Positions 1 to 13,829 of a stretch of DNA of 64,000 bases are shown piece by piece. The stretch is taken from the NCBI RefSeq assembly GCF_009727055.1, contig NC_052357.1:90603350-90667349 (forward strand), in the 5' to 3' direction. This stretch comes from Benincasa hispida. Taxonomy: Eukaryota; Streptophyta; Magnoliopsida; Cucurbitales; Cucurbitaceae. The position numbers and the translations under genes are program-made. Numbering within the stretch: position 1 is the stretch's first letter; each line of letters opens with the position of its first letter. The notes beneath the pieces were generated by a model. It was not told where the DNA came from. It saw only the letters and a list, made by a program, of their open reading frames with translations, and made no database searches.

Positions 1-1575
1 GTTTGTCAAAAAGACAAATTAATGATATAATAATACAATAAGATGATAATGAATAAAAGATAATTAAAATATAAAAAATATCAAATTTAAATGAAATATA
101 CAGTTTATTAGATGATAATATGTATAAAATATTTCAAAAAATCATAATTAAAATAAAAAATAATCTGAATTTAGAATAATAAAAAATGAATAAAATAATA
201 TAAAATCTAAAGATGTATTATAAATTAAAATCCAAATTTTGATAAACAAATTAAATATTGATTAATTCTGAATATTTTTGAAAAGTGGTTAAATCAAATC
301 AAAATAATAGCTAATTTGAATCAATTAGGGGAGAAAAATGAGAAAGAGATTGGTTTATTTTAGTTATCAAAATCTAATTTTTATATTAAAAATAAATTTA
401 AATTTCAAAAGAGGGAAAAATGAGGAAGAGATTAGTTTATTTTAAATCAAATCATAATGTAAAATTATAACAAAAACAGTAGCTTGTTAAAAAAACCACA
501 AAAAAAAAACCTAAATCGATGAAACCTTTATGTAAATAACAAAAGTTTTTATGGTAATGTAGGGAGCAAAAATATTCTTATATTTTTTTGGAAGTGATAT
601 TTCTTTTCCCAAAACATTAAAATAATATAAAAAAATAGCATATATAATTAATTTATTAAAAATGTGAGAAATATACCGCTAATTCAAAAAATATATGTAT
701 ACAATTATGAAAAACAATATAGAGATTTAAATAAAATATATGGATAAAAGAATTTTTATAATATATGTATATTTCAAATATAAATTTAGTAGAAAATCTG
801 GATATTTTATTAAAGTGAGATAAATTCGAAAAGTGATTAAATAGAATCTAAAATAATAATTAAATATAGAGATTATATTAACTATATGAGCAAAATTAAG
901 AAGGTAGTTGTCCTTGAAATTTCGAAATTTACGGCCATGTACATGTCACATGAGTTGCCATAATTCTTATTCATAAATTAATCTATGGCCCAACCCAGGG
1001 TGAATAAATTGTTGTGAGGGCTCAATGGGCTGTAAATTGCAGGCCAATTCGAAGCCTTGCAATTGTATTATGGGCCATGACATAAAGCCCAACCTAGTGT
1101 GAAGTACCGTTGGATCTCAAGTTCTTTCTTAAGAGAAAAATAGCCATTTTCCTTATTATCACGATCATCATCCATTTGAGACTAGTTCGGGTTTAGAAAT
1201 CAATCACAATTCAAGATACCAAATTCTTCATAAAAATATGAAGAGTTGGGATGAGACCATGGGAAAAGTAACAAATGAAGGGAAGACATGAAATCAGAAA
1301 CCAAATACATCTTCGTAAGTAAGTTGTCAAATTCCATATGCATTTGCCGAAATCTTCCCTTTATAATACAAATTTTAACCTTATTTTGACAAATTCTGAT
1401 TGTTTTGTTGCTTTTGAGTACATTGTATTTATGTGGCTTACTCTAACGAAGGTTTTGGCTTTTTTAGTACATCTTATTTGCATAAGATTAACCTTATTAA
1501 AAATGATTATTTTGTTTGAGCTATATATTTATGTAGCTCAATGACAAAGAGTTTAGTTTAGTTTTTTTTTTTCAG
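1..1575. other. AT-rich intergenic DNA, no gene seen
   Basis: The stretch is rich in A/T runs. Its open frames are short (under 70 codons), start in simple sequence and resemble no family I know. The part from about 900 to 1130 is less AT-rich and has two phrases around 'taggccc/gggcc', but nothing I can assign. I see no RNA gene or complete transposon here. Confidence 0.6.
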
Positions 1576-1730
1576 TATAATGACAATGATTAGTTGTTAG
1601 TTTAGTTATTACAACATATTTTATAGTTATAGTTTTTTTTTAAGTATAACATATTGTTAAGCTTGACAAAAAGTTAATTAACGGGTTTCAAAACAATATA
1701 TTTGTACGAAAAATTTGGACTGATTTCAAG

Positions 1731-3303
1731 AATAGTGCATTTTTAAATTAATAACAAAAATAGGGTAGATGAGAAAGAATTTTAAAAAATAGGTGGGAAT
1801 GGAAAGTATTGACAAAAATATGGTAGTTTTTGGGAGGGAAATCGTGTGTACCCTATACACGATTAGGCTTTAATCCAGTGAACACCATGTCAGCACAGTC
1901 GATGGACTGATCAAGCACATACTCGTGGACCGGGTCTACGATTTTCATAATTGTGTTCCTAGATTGAATAAGAGCACTCAACCAATATGAAAGCTAAAAC
2001 GAAAGCTCTGAATATGATTTCTCCCAATCACCACACTTAGTAATCAATGATTTTATCTTGGCTTGCCACACTCATCTATAATTTAACATTATAGCCACAT
2101 ATTTTTTTTAATTGCTTTCTTGGAATAAGGCCACAGGTACCCCAAGATCAACTCTAACCAAAATTTGAATTTCAATATTCATAAATATTGAATGTCAATT
2201 CTAACCAAAATTTTTTTAGAATAGGGCCACAGGTACCCCAAGATCAACTCTAACCAAAATTTGAATTTCGATATTCATAAATATTGAATGTCAATTCTGA
2301 ATACGAACATGATGTTCCCCTCCAAGTTTGGTGATTTTAAACATCCTATGAGTTTTATGTTGACATGCCCATAATCTCCAATCACAACCATCATTCCACG
2401 GTTTGCATCTCACATACCCATCTACCAAATATCTTGATTTGTTTTGTCACGCAATAGTTTTTTACAACAAGATGTAAATCTTCTTTAGTATTAAATAACA
2501 TTTATTTTTGTATCAAACTAGAATTATCTACACATATACTTCTTTTCTCCAAAGTTGAAAAATTATCTACACATATACTTCTTTCTTCCAAAGTTGACCT
2601 TCATTCATATTCACATGTTGAATTAGTAATTTCCAAATCTATTTGGGTAAACATATTTGACGATACCAACTCAAAATCAAATATTTTCAAAATCTATAAA
2701 GTATACATTACAAAAATTCAACAGTTCAATTACAAAAAAAATAATTAATCCAAATCTAATATTTATACCGTATACATTTAAATCAACCTAGATAAAAACA
2801 TAAAAAATTAAAAAAAAAATTATATTTAATACTAAAGAAGTTGAAAGTTGGAGACGACCACCCAAAATCTATAATGAAACAATCCAAAATCTATAATACA
2901 AAAAAATATACTTAATATTCAATACTAAATTCAACAGCCCAAAATCTATAATGAAACAATTTTTATTTTTTATAAACAAATTCATATATTAGAAAAAATA
3001 AAGAAAAAATTTTACCTATGCAGATGACGACAAAGATTGGAGACGGTAGGTGGTAGATCGATTCATGGCGGCAGCAACAACGAGATTGGAGACGGCGGTT
3101 TAAGGGACCATGGTACATGACTTAGGGTAATCATGGACCCCGTCCACGATTACCTGGTCAAGGTTGAATGACTATCCATGTGGCAGTCTGCGCATGCCAG
3201 GTCATAGGCAGTCGTGTATCGAGTACACGATTCAAACACCTATTTTTGTAAATAATTTCCACTCAATCCTATTTTTGTTAATAATTATTAAAATAACACT
3301 ATT
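1731..3303. mobile_element. Non-autonomous terminal-inverted-repeat element, Mutator-like
   Basis: The left end (from 1731, AATAGTG then a stretch ending in 'aacaaaaatagg') matches the reverse complement of the right end (to 3303) over roughly 70 bp with mismatches. Both arms then reach a motif resembling 'atcgtgta...tacacgatt' (about 1842-1866 and 3213-3233). There is no transposase reading frame inside. The length is about 1.57 kb. Long imperfect TIRs and a non-coding interior fit a Mutator-like derivative. I could not identify a clean 9-bp target duplication, so the superfamily is tentative. Confidence 0.55.
2129..2299. repeat. Tandem duplication, ~75 bp at 96-bp spacing
   Basis: A segment starting GGCCACAGGTACCCCAAGAT at 2129 is repeated almost perfectly from 2225, with one A/G change in the visible core. 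A second small duplication lies at about 2525-2600: 'attatctacacatatacttc' occurs twice 43-44 bp apart. Both are inside the TIR element. Confidence 0.85.
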
Positions 3304-3384
3304 AAAAAAGTATATGGTAATTATATGATGACAATGATTAGTGGTTAGTTTAGTTATTACAAGGTATTTGATAGTTATAGTTTA

Positions 3385-6300
3385 TACGAAAAATTTAAAT
3401 ATATTTTTTTTATTGTAAGGTATTTGTGGGGTATAGTTTGGTGAAGATTTTTATGCATGCATGGCTTGTTCCTCTAATTACCCTGTGTTTAAATGCTAAA
3501 TTATATATATATATATATTTTAAATGGAGAGGTTATTTTTTGCTATTTTATGTGATCAAAATCTATATATATATATATATATATAATGGAGAGATCATTT
3601 TTATTATTATTATTATTTTACGTGATCAACGTAGATTTAGTAAGATTTTCTAGTTGTTTTTAAAATAAAGTTCTCAAATAATAAGATTTCGTTTAATTTG
3701 GTAGTTTTTAATTTTAAATACACAAAAAAAATGTTGGGATTTAATAAAGGTATATTTGTCTTTTACTTGTATTTACCGTTTTTTTTTTTTTTTTTTTTTT
3801 TTGAAAAGGCTACCATGTTTTGGCCCTTTGTCCAAAGTATTCCTTTCTTAACTCATGTCTAGTTAAATTGCCTTTTTAAAAAACTAGAACATAACAGGTT
3901 TTGATGCACGTGAAATTAATAGTTTTATTTCAATACAATTGTTATCGATGTTTTTGTACCTTTTTCTCATTGTTTGACTTAAGTACTTATAACTATTTGA
4001 AAGAGAGGTAAAATAAAAGTTTATGAAAATTTGAAGAGAAAATGACATGATTGTCTGTTAAAACATATATCCACGTTAGATTGTAGTGTTTCATATTTAC
4101 AGCTAAAATCACACCCATTAAATTGTGATGTTTCACATATATAATCACACCCATTAATAGTATAACAATGGAAATGACGTGACTATTTATTCAAACAACA
4201 TTCACCATTAAATTGTGATTTTTCACATATATAATCTAAATTAAATTAATGCCACAAGAGAAATTTCTCTTCAAGAGTGGTCACCCTAACTTGAATAGTT
4301 GTAATGAAAAACAAAATAAGAATTACTAAAAGATGTAAAAACAAAATGGGGACGTAAAGACTCTCCCCTCATAAATATTCGAGCTAACTTATGAGCATCT
4401 CAACTAATTTTACAAGACACTTGGTCTAATTTTGCAACATTTAGGTGTCAAATTTTTTTTTATAAATCCTAAATACTGATCATCATGTATTGAATGCATT
4501 GATCTCTCTAAGATATTTATTATATACACAACTCTTGTTGACTATTAAATCACTTCATAATGATTATAAATATTTAAAAATATCCATTGCCATTCGAACC
4601 ACATATATTCTCTCACATTAGTTAGAAACGGAAAGGTCTTGTGTATATACATAAAAACAACACATTCATAAAAAGTCGATTTTCTAAGAACCTCATCACA
4701 AGAGAATTTGGAATCAAGGTTCACATGGACAAATTAAAAAGAAAAGAAAAAACAACAACAACAAAAGAAAAGGTTTCTAGAAATAATTGAGAGAAAAGAG
4801 AATTAGCTCATACCACATAAACTTGGACCACAAAACCAAGGAGCTATCCTTTAGGCCTCTCTAAACATTTTTCACATTTACCAAACCAAAGAGATAGCAA
4901 AAAGCCGCAACAAGCCTTGGAAAGGTATTCAAAAAGGGAAAAAAAAATTGTTTTTGAATAATTGAAAGGAGATGGACCCCTAAAAAGTAAAATCATTATC
5001 CCACTTTATTTTATCACATAAAAAAGGGGGGAAATTCATGTTCACACATACAATTTCTCAATATATAGTTGTATCTTTTATTTTATAGAACACTTTTTTA
5101 ATTATTTAAAACTAATTTTTATTAAATAAAAATTTATTTATAAGTGTGAAGTTAAATATTAAATTATTTTCAAATCATTAAAGATTTTAATAATTTCAAA
5201 ATCACGCACAAATATGTACTTAATATCCTTTAGCCTTGTATTTTCACAAAATCTTAAATTATTCCCTACTGCTCGTTTATTAATATTGATTTTTTTTTTC
5301 ATTTTTTTATAAAATATTAACTTCACTCTGTACGTTTTGAAACATATTCAAATATAATATTTTCTTACATGAAATTTATTATTAATATTTAATTAATTTC
5401 AGTTTTAAAAAAATTAATTTTGAAAAACTAAATTTAAGATTTATTGAAAATACTGAAATTAAAAAAGTCACTGAATGGTAAGTATCCCTAAAACGGACTA
5501 TGTAATGTAATTTATATGCCGGTTTACGAGTGGACATTTAGTCCACCGTGTAAACATTCATAAACTGCTCTGGCATAATTCTTAACGGATGATCTCAATT
5601 TTGAAAGATAAAATTTAAGATTTATTAAAAATACCAAAATTAAAATTTGACAATTGAAAGTACAATGATTGAATTCGAACCACCGCTAAATGATATTTTA
5701 ACCTACAAAATGAGAAAGAAAGAAACTTGATTATTTCTTCCTTTGGTAGTGGATATATGACTAGTCTTGGATAATGGAAAATTTGTGGCCCCTTGAATGT
5801 TTAAACAATTTCAACATGTGGGAAAATTAATATATGTACATTTTAATATCCCAAATCACTCTACTAGATGATTTGAATTTTATCAACTGTGAGTCATGAT
5901 TAATCATCTTTGTTTGTTTCTTCTTTCTTTTTTTTTTAATATATGAATTTGTTGAATCTTCAAAAAAATGAAAAACTTCGGAACAAATAATTCCAATAGA
6001 GGGAAGTTTTATTGCATCCTCATTCTCTCAAACTCTAATTTATTATGTTCTTGGAGCATCGATCGGTCAGAATCGATTTTCCGACTAAATCACCACCAAA
6101 TCGATTATGGTTGGTTTAGTAAATGTTCAACTCGATCTTGACCATCGAGAATTAAAAGACGGTTGTCGGTTTGGTTGATTTTATTCTTTAATTTTTTTTG
6201 TTTGAAATTTCCCATTTTAGAATTTTTCCAAACCAACCCATCTCCTTCTCCGACCAACCAACGTCGGTTTGGTCGTTCAGCTCAATTTTTCGGCCTTATC

Positions 6301-6420
6301 ATACTCACTCCTACTTGATACTCTGATCTCTAACTTAGACATCATTGGAACCTACTATCAAAATTAGACATCATAGAGAGCCTGTGTGACAACTGACAAG
6401 TACCATATTGGACCAGATAA
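3385..6420. other. AT-rich intergenic DNA with TA microsatellites
   Basis: (TA)n runs lie at about 3498-3519 and 3565-3586, and a long T run at about 3779-3802. At 6055-6290 there is a patch rich in 'tcggtttggt' and its complement, which looks like a decayed transposon end but cannot be assigned. No credible coding frame or RNA gene was seen. Confidence 0.55.
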
Positions 6421-6424
6421 ATCA

Positions 6425-6870
6425 CGATATTCAGAATTTTAATTGGACTATAACTCTAACCCTATAATATTTTAAAAGTTACAGGTCCTTGTACTTTGGG
6501 TTTCATTTTATTTTAGTCCATGTACTTTAAATTAACCAATTTTAACTCTTATACTCTCAATAAATCTTAAAATTAGTCCAAATACTTTCAATAAACCTTA
6601 AATTTAGTCATTAAAAATTATAATTTCTTTTATCAAAATTGATTAAATAGTAATAATAATAACAATAATTTTCATGCAAGAGAAAACGACATATGAACAT
6701 ATTTTTAGAATTAATAAATGAAGAGATAATAAAGACTATATCTTTCTTTATGAAAAAATCAACAAAAACTCATTGTATTTATAAATTTTAAGATTTATTG
6801 AAAGTTCAAGAAATAAAATTAGATATTTGAGAATATGTAAAGTAGAGTAGAGGAGTATTCAAAAGACCAA
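6425..6870. mobile_element. Possible degraded fold-back MITE
   Basis: The left part contains phrases like 'actttcaataaatcttaaaa' and the right part (about 6785-6805) contains the inverted form 'ttttaagatttattgaaagt'. This suggests two decayed inverted arms around an AT-rich centre. The arms are less clear than in the elements at 10.5 kb and 58.1 kb, so this is a weak call. Confidence 0.35.
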
Positions 6871-9800
6871 AATAGTATTTTAAGAAATGAAGATAATTAT
6901 TAAACCATGTCTAAATTGATTTTTTTGTTAAAATTCCAAATTATTAAATTACTTGTAAAACCATGGTTTTAGAATAGCCTAATTGTTTATTTAATGAATT
7001 GAATGTGCTAGTTTCGAAATAAATAAATAAATGTGTTCATTAATTCATTCAATTGAAAACTTTACTTTATCCAACTCAACTTTTTATTTTTTGGAATTAA
7101 TAATTCAATTCAGTTTAATGTTATAGGAAATAAATCCATTAAAAATATTATTATACAAATAACTAATTCTCATAAAAGTAGTATTTTTTTAATAAAAATT
7201 CATATGTCACCATCTTTTTAATCATGTTTTGAGAGAGTTGGAACAACTGGAAAATTAAAAAGAATTTATATTTTATTTTTTTAAAAAAATGTTGGTTGTT
7301 TTCCAGTTTCCAAGTGGGTGGTTGTGCTTTTGGATCTTGAAGATGCCCTTTTAATTCAATTTGTAACATTTTAATCCAAAGTCCAAATAATATATAATAT
7401 TATCACTCCATTCAAGTAAATATGAGAGTCATTTTTCTCCCTATAAACTTATAAAGAAAATGATATTAATTCTCACTCTAAACTTTTAGTTACCATTTTG
7501 TTTTCATTTATTCATCTAATTTTAAATATAACAAATGTGAAATGTTAGAGATTAAAAAAAAATGTAAATTAAATATTGTTGATTTGTGTTCATATGGGAG
7601 GATTATAAGTCCGTTTGGGATTGCTTTTGAAATACTAAAAATTTATTTTAGGAGAATCTTAATTACTGCTATTTTGGTAAAACAACTTATTTATTAATCT
7701 ATCTAAAATCACTTTTAAGCTTTTAGATTTTAGTTTTCCTAAACATTTGGTATCTTTCCTTCATCTCAAATTTTCATTTCATTAATTTATTTTCTCACAT
7801 TTATTCCAAATTTTAATTAGTTCAGATTCTTATAACAATTATTTTTTTAAAAAAATTATTTCATAATTTTTTTTAATTAAACAAAAATGGTTGCAATTCA
7901 AATCATATATATTTTCAAATAGTTGTATAACTAAATTACATTAATTTACCGAATACCTTAACAAGGTTTTTTCTAATTTAAAATTAAAATTTACCAAATA
8001 CTTGTTTACTTCTATCCCCAACCGATTTTTCTAGAACCAACCGTTATTTTAAAAGCTAGATTACCAAACGAAGTCTATGTGAAGATAATTGTTAATATCA
8101 CTCAACTTTTTTTTTTTCCTTTTGAAGATTGACATCGCTAAATTTGATACGTATATTTAATTTTGAATATGTTTGGATTGACTTTTTAAGTGCTTAAAAA
8201 CTTTTTTGTTTATAAACACTTTTTAAAGCACTTAAGAAATCATTGTATAACACTTTAAATTTAGGTAAACGTTTGCAATCAATGCCTTAAATTCAAATAA
8301 GTACTCTAATTTTACTTTTTAATATAAATTTTAAGAAGAATCATTATATATATTTGCAATTATTTATAAAGTATATATGTTTTGTGCAAATTTGATAATA
8401 TTTTAAAGTACAGACATTAGAGCTAAAAAAAGAAAAACATAATGAGGTTTAATCGAGCTATTCAATGATTGATTCCGTAAACAATCAAGCTTAGATTATT
8501 TTTTTTTTCGAAATGGAAAAGAAAAGAAAAGAAAAGAATAAAGAACTATTGTGGGAATAAAAAAATTGAGTAGAAGGTAAAAAAAAAAAAATTATAATAT
8601 TTAATTAAGTCAATAATTCAACTTAAGTCTGTTTGATAGGCAATCGGAGAACAAAATCTTGAAAATAATGAATTTAAATAAATTAAAGTTGTATAAGTTT
8701 TCAATATGTGATGGGTATTAAATTCCAATATAAACAATTTTACAAAACATGTTTAAAAATATATTTATAAGCTATAAAACTAAATATACTTATCCAATAA
8801 ATACTAGGTTTATTATAAACTATTATTAATGTTAAAAAAAATTGGGTAATTATATTATTTTGTAATATCATATATCATATAATACATAATATATTATATA
8901 CTTTAATTTAAAAAAATAATTAAATTTACAACATGAAATATTATATTTATTATCGTTTTTATCCATTTTAATATAATTCTACATTTTAAAATTTTGAATT
9001 CAAATAATAAAAAAAATTATTTTTAGAATTGATACGGTTTGATCACATAATTCAAAAATAATTTGAAAATTAAGACATCTCGATGTGGTAAAGTTTATGG
9101 TAAATTTTATTTAACTTTATTTTCCAATTTTATTATATTAAGATTTTGTTTTTGTAGGGAGGTGACATGCAATCTCGACCCAAGTTTTATGACCACTGGA
9201 TTTGCTTTTCTTTTCATCTTTTTGAAGAAATGACAACTCGATTTTTATTATATTACGATTCTAATTCTAAAGAGACAGTTTTATAAATTAATCCTAAATG
9301 CATTGTATCCATATTTTACTTGTAACATCAATTTCAATGACATTTTTAAATTAAATTAAATTTCTTTTTATATAATTATGAAACAGACAACTTCTATTTA
9401 AATTACAACGGTTTCGATAAGTTGTATGTTTATAAATATAATTATAGGAGATTTTTAAAAATAGAAAATTAAGAAAAATTATTTACATAAAATAGTAAAA
9501 TTTTAATATTTTTATAATCTAATAAAAGTTAATCATGAATAAAAATTAATATAAATCTATCACCGATAAACGTCGATAGAAGTCTATCGTTGTCTATTAG
9601 TGCTTTTTTTTTTTTTGTTATTTTTGTAAATGGTTTGACAATTTTTCTATTTATAAAAATTTTCATATAATTGTCCCTCAACTCTATTCTAACTTAATTA
9701 ATTAAGATATTCAAATCTTTTGTCAAGATCCCATGTAGTAACTGCTTTGTCTTTTAGTTTTTTTTTTTAAAAAAACTTAAGCATATAGGTATTACTCACA

Positions 9801-10540
9801 TTTCTAAATTTCTTTATTTGTTATCTCTTTTTTACCAATATTTTAAAAAAATCAAGAAAAACTAAAAAAGATACCCTTTAAAAAAGTTGTTTTTGTTATT
9901 GAAATTTAGTTAGGAATTCAATCATTATACTCAATAAATATATAAAACATTATAAAAATCGAGATGAAATAGACTTAATTTTAAAAAACCAAGAACAAGA
10001 AACGAATTGGTTATCAAACCGGACCTAAAATTTTCATGCCATATTTTGTTGAATCAAAAAGCAATAATAGTAAATATATATATATATATATAATTTTAGA
10101 AAACATGAATTATTATTAAGCCTGAAAACTATATTGTAAAAATATTAATGTAGGATTAAAAATGAAAATTAGCACATAGAAAGGGAGGAAGGAGATTAGA
10201 TAAAATTAGACAAGTCATTATCCATTAACAATTTAGTTAAATTAAAAATTTAATCCTTAGAGTTTTGAAAAGGTTGGAATTTAGTGTTCTTATTTAAAAA
10301 GCTAAAATTTGAGTCTTTATGATTTGAGAATTTTATCAAACGATAGAGACTACTTTTTAGATTTTTATCAAATTACTGGAATGAAATTCGAACTTTTTCC
10401 AAACCACAAGGACCAAATGAATTAAATTATCATTTTGGTTCTTGAACTTTGAAGCTTGATCTATTCTAATTATTGTACTTTTAAAAGTTAGTTCAAAATT
10501 TGATACTTATAAATAACAATTCAAATACACTTTTAGAAAA
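6871..10540. other. AT-rich intergenic DNA, no gene seen
   Basis: Low-complexity DNA with an (AAAAG)n run at about 8514-8539, a (TA)n run at about 10074-10093 and many A/T homopolymers. A short patch at about 9545-9605 ('gatagaagtctatcg') is the kind of short inverted motif often seen at ends of small plant transposons and resembles the patch at 51.4 kb. Nothing else could be assigned. Confidence 0.5.
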
Positions 10541-10544
10541 AGAA

Positions 10545-10960
10545 AAAAAAATTTTGGTCCTTAGGTTTTCGACTTAGTTTCTATTTCGTCGTTAAGTTTT
10601 AAGATTTATATTTTTAACTGTGATTTTTCACTAAATATTAACTTCCAATTTTTAATGTTAATGCCTATTAATTAATTTAAAAGAATTATAATTAATTAAG
10701 TGTTACTATCTTATCATCATTATTAAAATAATTTCAAATTTTCACTTCATAATTATTTAAATTAATTAATAGGCATAAATGCTAAAGACTAAAATGAATG
10801 TTTAATAAAAAATTGAGGTTAAAAGTATAGGGTCTTGAAATCCAATGACCAAAATGAAACAAAACTCAAATCTCAAAGGTAAAATTGTAAAATTTTGAAA
10901 TTTAAGGATAAAATTGAAATTAACATCAAAACTTAAGGATTAAAAATGTGACTAACTAAA
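10545..10960. mobile_element. Fold-back MITE with long inverted arms
   Basis: Two imperfect inverted arms of roughly 180-200 bp face each other around an AT-rich centre. The left arm contains 'ggtccttaggttttcgac' and 'attaattaatttaaa'. The right arm contains the complementary 'tttaaattaattaataggc' and ends near 'aaacttaaggattaaaa'. There is no coding capacity. A related element with the same internal order sits in intron 2 of the UGT gene (58140-58570). The superfamily is not determined because I could not fix a target duplication. Confidence 0.65.
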
Positions 10961-13365
10961 AATTACACCTAAAATCTATGGGCAAAAAGTAATTTTCCCT
11001 ATACTTTTTCTTAATCTTAATTTAATTTATATTAATACTTTTGTTTTGAAAAACATACCATTAAAAAAAATACAAGAAAAGAGGTTCAACATAAGATTCG
11101 AGATATTAATTATTTGAATATAATTTTGCTTATACACCTCACACATGAGCAGGACCATGTGCACTAAAATTAATCTAAGCTCCATTATTTATTTTTCTTT
11201 TTATAAGAATTTTTGTTGTTAAATATCTAATGTCAAAATATGATTTTGGGTGCTTCAATTTTTAAGTTTGGTTAAATTTCGATCCATATATCTTCAATCG
11301 TCTAAGTTTAATCTCTATACTTTTAATTATTTTAAATTATAAAAAATGATTAAATAATAATTATAACACTCACGAAAAAAAGCATTTTCTAAATATATTT
11401 TTATAGTTTATAAATAAGATGTTCATACAAACTAATTATTTTTTTTTTTTAAAAAAACAATAAACATGAATCAAAATAGAATAAAATTCAAAATATAATG
11501 ACTAAAAGTAGATAGTTAAAAGTACATGAAATGAAATGAATGAAGACCACATTTACCTTTGAAAAATGTAATCCATCAATGGTAATCTAAAAAGTGGATC
11601 CCAATTGCTTGTTTGTTATTATTTATGTGTGTTATGCAATTATAATGAGTTGTAGGCTCACCTTCAAATTTGTAATCCAAATACGTATTCTGATTGAATA
11701 ACGAAAAGTACTCAATCTGATTGTGGTTAAACCTACTACCTTTACCATTATTATTATCTTTACCGTTACAAATATCATTACTGTAACAATATGAAAATTA
11801 TGAATTTACTAGATTTATTGTTACCTTTACCTCTACGTTATTGTTTGACCCCGTTACTGTTACCATTAGGGTCAAACAATAACGATAATGATAATGGTAA
11901 CAGTAAAATGTGACAGATTTATAATTCAAAGTAAACACGATAAAAAAAATCAATTATGTTTGCGATTCATGCCTGTGACGATTCATTCATCATTGAAATC
12001 TCATTTCAGTTACATCAATTTTTATTACGAATGACTAAATGTAGTCGGAATTCAAATTCCGACCATCAATATTTAATATATTCTTTTTGGAATAAATATC
12101 AATGGGTCATTCTAGTGTAGCTTGATAGCCAATAGATGCTATCTTGATTTGTATGACACGTCAAATTTTAAGTCGGTAGCCTACTTAAAAAAAAGTAAAA
12201 TAAAATTTTTGGGGATCAATATAATATTAAATAATTTGAGGGTCATATGGAGCTGGAAAAAGCACAGTTTAATAATTGAACCAAATAATATCTAAAAACA
12301 ATAATAATAAATATTAAATAATTGAAGGTTGAACCAAATATTTAATATAATACATTTTTCATCACGTGTTCCAATTCAAATCCCTGACGGCAAGGCCAAT
12401 TTTTGTTACTATTAACTACAAATAGTACATTTTATTTTTCCTATAGACGCATCATTAAAGATATATTTTAGAGTATTTTTAGAAATACTGATTTAAACGA
12501 AATTGATTTATCAGAAGTAAATTGTTAAAATTCATTTTAATATAATTATTTTAATGTTTGATTTTGTATTTTTAAAAGTACTTTTGTACTATCAAAAGTG
12601 ATAAATTTGCAATCATAGAAAGTGATTTTTTTTAAAAAAAAAAATTTAACCACCTCAAATTATTAATTAACTAAGAGAATAACCTTTTAAATTCTAACTT
12701 GTGAAAGTTGATAGCAGTAATTTTGAAATTATGCTAATTTCTTAACTATTTAAATAAATATATTATAATAATATCATTCCATATTAATATCTTGTTTTTA
12801 CATATTTTCAAATATTAATTTAATTATTTTTCCAAAAATTTTATCAAATAATTTATATGAAACAAAATTAGTTAAAATTCAAATAATATAAAATTTATTA
12901 AAATATATATTATCATAAATTCTAAATTAATTATCAAGGTAAAAACAACAATTAAAATAATAAACCTACTTTGGTCTATATAATTAAATTACACTAGTTT
13001 ACTATTAATTTATCTTACACCGTAACTAGTTTTTAAAGTTCAAAAATAAAATTTACCATACACTATTTTATTTCCTTTCGCGGTTGATTTTTTAGAAATT
13101 AAAATTGATAACAATTATTTTAAAAGTTACAACAACTCCAAACTTAGCCTTAAACATGTTTAAAGTTAACGTTTAGAGTAACTATTTTTATCTAAACTAT
13201 ATAATTATAATCAATAGTTTTGCAAAAGTGTCCTAAATAATGTTAATATTTAGTTTCATATTTATATAAGTGATTTAAATTTAATTAAAAGTATATTAGA
13301 TAATTATGTTTGTTTTCAAAGGCAACTTAGAATGATCATAATATTACATTTGAGATTGAAAATAG
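10961..13365. other. AT-rich intergenic DNA with a strong hairpin
   Basis: No gene was recognised. The notable part is the hairpin at 11819-11901 (separate entry). At about 12043-12063 there is a short perfect inverted repeat (GTCGGAATT / AATTCCGAC with a 2-nt loop), and at about 12400-12430 a phrase similar to one near 12020. A small decayed element may lie between, but the ends are not clear. Confidence 0.5.
11819..11901. repeat. Inverted repeat with a 16-bp perfect stem
   Basis: CGTTATTGTTTGACCC at 11836-11851 is perfectly complementary to 11869-11884 across a 17-nt loop. Outside the stem, pairing continues imperfectly to 'gttacc' at the left and 'ggtaac' at the right, giving arms of about 33 bp. 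The preceding 120 bp also repeat 'ttacc' and 'gttac' phrases. It could be the centre of a decayed fold-back transposon. No terminator or RNA gene role is supported. Confidence 0.85.
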
Positions 13366-13369
13366 TCAA

Positions 13370-13815
13370 AGGTGATAGAGAAAAATTATATAGAGAGAAA
13401 TAAAAGTTTAAGAGAAAAAATAGGGAGCTAAACAAATTTTCAAAGAGAATAAAATATTGGAGACATAGGAGAAATTTAGAGAGAGACTTCATAGAGAAAT
13501 AAAGTTATAGATATATAAAGAGAAACATTTTTTCTTTTAAAGAGAATGACAAAAATTTATGAAGAATAACTTTAAAGAGGAAAAAAACTTAAAGAATGAG
13601 ATCATAAACATTTCAAGAGCAAAAGGTTAGGGGAAGAGGTAAAAAGAATCAAAAGAAAGAGAGAGAGAAATTAAAATTAGAGAGAACTAAAAATCATTGG
13701 GGAGAGAAAATGTGAGAAAAATGATATTTAGAAAAATGAATAAATTAGAGATAAACATAATAAAAATTTAGGAGAGAGTAGAAATTAAAATGAAATAAAG
13801 ATGAAAATGGACAAA
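13370..13815. repeat. Purine-rich tract on the plus strand
   Basis: About 440 bp are strongly biased to A and G, built from irregular phrases such as 'agagagaaat', 'aagagaa' and 'gggagag', and end in an A run at about 13813-13827. There is no fixed repeat period. The bias produces C/T-rich open frames on the minus strand that are not real genes. Confidence 0.7.
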
Positions 13816-13829
13816 AAAAAAAAAAAAGT

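Larger units (their letters stand above)
1581..3384. repeat. Pair of ~55-bp direct repeats flanking a TIR element
   Basis: A segment beginning TGACAATGATTAG at 1581-1640 recurs in the same orientation at 3329-3384 with a few changes, followed in both copies by 'atagttatag'. The two copies bracket the inverted-repeat element at 1731-3303. They are far too long to be a transposition target duplication. They may be an older local duplication that the element landed in, or the element may have spread with its flank. Confidence 0.6.

Noticed and set aside
1338..1544. A 68-codon frame in the left intergenic region
   Set aside because: AT-driven composition, no domain, no splice partner and no promoter signal.
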